Virus record (IMG/VR): IMGVR_UViG_3300046455_000160
Coordinates: 1 to 21,044 of that record
Direction: 5' to 3' (one strand)
Length of the DNA stretch: 21,044 bases
From: a virus
In this document: piece by piece, positions 20,580-21,044 of the stretch
How the letters are laid out: each line of letters begins with the position of its first letter
Numbering within the stretch: the first letter of the stretch is position 1
The notes under the pieces: generated by a model
The model's input: the letters and a program-made list of their open reading frames with translations, nothing else
Databases searched by the model: none
Told to the model about the DNA's origin: nothing
Made by a program: the position numbers and the translations under genes

Positions 20580-20688
20580 CTACCAGAAAGCCAAACGCAT
20601 CTACCTGTGGCGAGGCTCGGCCATCGTCCTCCTCGGCACGACCTTCGTCATGCTGCTCAGCGCCCTCGCCGACCGCATCACTTCGTAA
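20572..20688 (+). CDS. Tiny single-pass membrane protein with GTG start (38 aa)
   Basis: A 38-residue frame starting at a GTG that overlaps the preceding gene by 8 bases, with GAGG about 9 bases upstream. Residues about 14-32 (RGSAIVLLGTTFVMLLSAL) form one membrane helix with a basic N-terminal part. Position and ribosome site support it. Confidence 0.55.
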   Translation: MTSYQKAKRIYLWRGSAIVLLGTTFVMLLSALADRITS

Positions 20689-20920
20689 TTCACCCTCGCT
20701 GGGAGGGCCTTAACTGGATGGCCCAGACGCGCAAGGCGGCAAGAGCGCGATAGCACATCACCGCCAATCAGGGCACCTAGGAGCTGGTCCTTCACCTGGA
20801 TGGCTTCTGTCTCGACAGCAAGAGGCCAACAGGCTAACCCAGACCGGGTGTGACCTGATAACCCTTCCCGCCTAACAACTCGAACTCATACGCCGCCTGC
20901 ATGGCGGGGAGGATCTCTCC
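20689..20920 (+). other. Intergenic stretch before the DUF1351-like gene
   Basis: About 230 bases hold no frame of convincing size on either strand. A short CCGCC/GGCGG stem lies close to the next ribosome site. I see no clear promoter or terminator. Confidence 0.5.
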
Positions 20921-21044
20921 ATGTCCGCGAATCAAGTTGCCGTCACCATCGACGACATCAGCGAAGTCAATGCCCCAGCCATCTACGTGAAGGACGGCCT
21001 GAAGCCGTTCCTGCAAGCGGTGAAGGAAGAGGTCGGCTCCCAGG
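20921..21044 (+). CDS. DUF1351-like phage protein, start only (cut by window edge)
   Basis: The frame opens at ATG 20921 with GGGGAGG about 8 bases upstream and runs off the right edge, giving 41 residues (starts MSANQVAVTIDDISEVNAP, then AIYVKDGLKPFLQAVKEEV). This N-terminus resembles phage DUF1351 proteins, which commonly lie next to recombination genes (Bet/RecT, exonuclease). The assignment is from memory of that pattern and needs the missing part. Confidence 0.65.
   Translation, partial: MSANQVAVTIDDISEVNAPAIYVKDGLKPFLQAVKEEVGSQ

Noticed and set aside
1-21044. CRISPR arrays, tRNA/rRNA genes, insertion sequences, integrase or attachment site
   Set aside because: No regularly spaced repeats, cloverleaf, transposase or recombinase was found on either strand by reading; the integration genes must lie outside this window if the phage has them.

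Overview
The window reads as about 21 kb of a temperate, lambda-like bacteriophage or prophage. The GC-rich, Pseudomonas-like codon use and the resemblance of several small early proteins to those I recall from Pseudomonas phages point to a Pseudomonas host. The host is inferred, since no host gene, integrase or attachment site is visible. One control region at about 15.8 kb divides the map. Everything to its left, except one proposed small RNA, is read leftward (minus strand). The repressor and a second early operon are read rightward.

Leftward early operon (15.8 to 8.45 kb, minus): a Cro/YdaS-like regulator, a ribbon-helix-helix-like protein, a small unknown, and a Rha/KilAC antirepressor. 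Then come a DUF1376-type replication initiator and a DnaC-like helicase loader (the O/P equivalent). A nin-like stretch follows, with a DksA/TraR-like finger protein, a DUF1367-like protein, NinG, several very small genes joined by ATGA overlaps, a DUF6378 protein, a metallophosphoesterase and finally an antiterminator Q. The initiator gene carries 11-bp iterons beside an AT-rich block and is a good candidate replication origin. A short promoter-terminator unit on the opposite strand abuts the antirepressor ribosome binding site and looks like an antisense RNA of the P22 sar type.

Leftward late region (8.45 kb to 1, minus): a late promoter overlaps the end of Q and is followed by two tandem intrinsic terminators, as expected for a Q-dependent switch. 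Downstream are two holin-like membrane proteins (no endolysin nearby), a small unknown, terminase small and large subunits, a large portal protein, a helical accessory protein, a scaffold-like protein, an SU10/DUF5309-type major capsid protein, and two small beta-rich probable virion proteins each preceded by a UUCG-loop terminator. The gene at the left edge is cut by the window.

Rightward part (15.9 to 21 kb, plus): a CI-like S24 repressor followed by a small membrane-anchored protein and a terminator form the likely lysogeny operon. A second early promoter (pL equivalent) carries the same TAAAC/GTTTA boxes as the cI/cro region. It is followed by a 200-nt structured leader with a boxA-like element, then many small accessory genes of mostly unknown function, ending in the start of a DUF1351-like gene cut by the right edge. 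A 540-nt stretch (18.12 to 18.66 kb) lacks a convincing large gene but is rich in hairpins and ends in a strong terminator.
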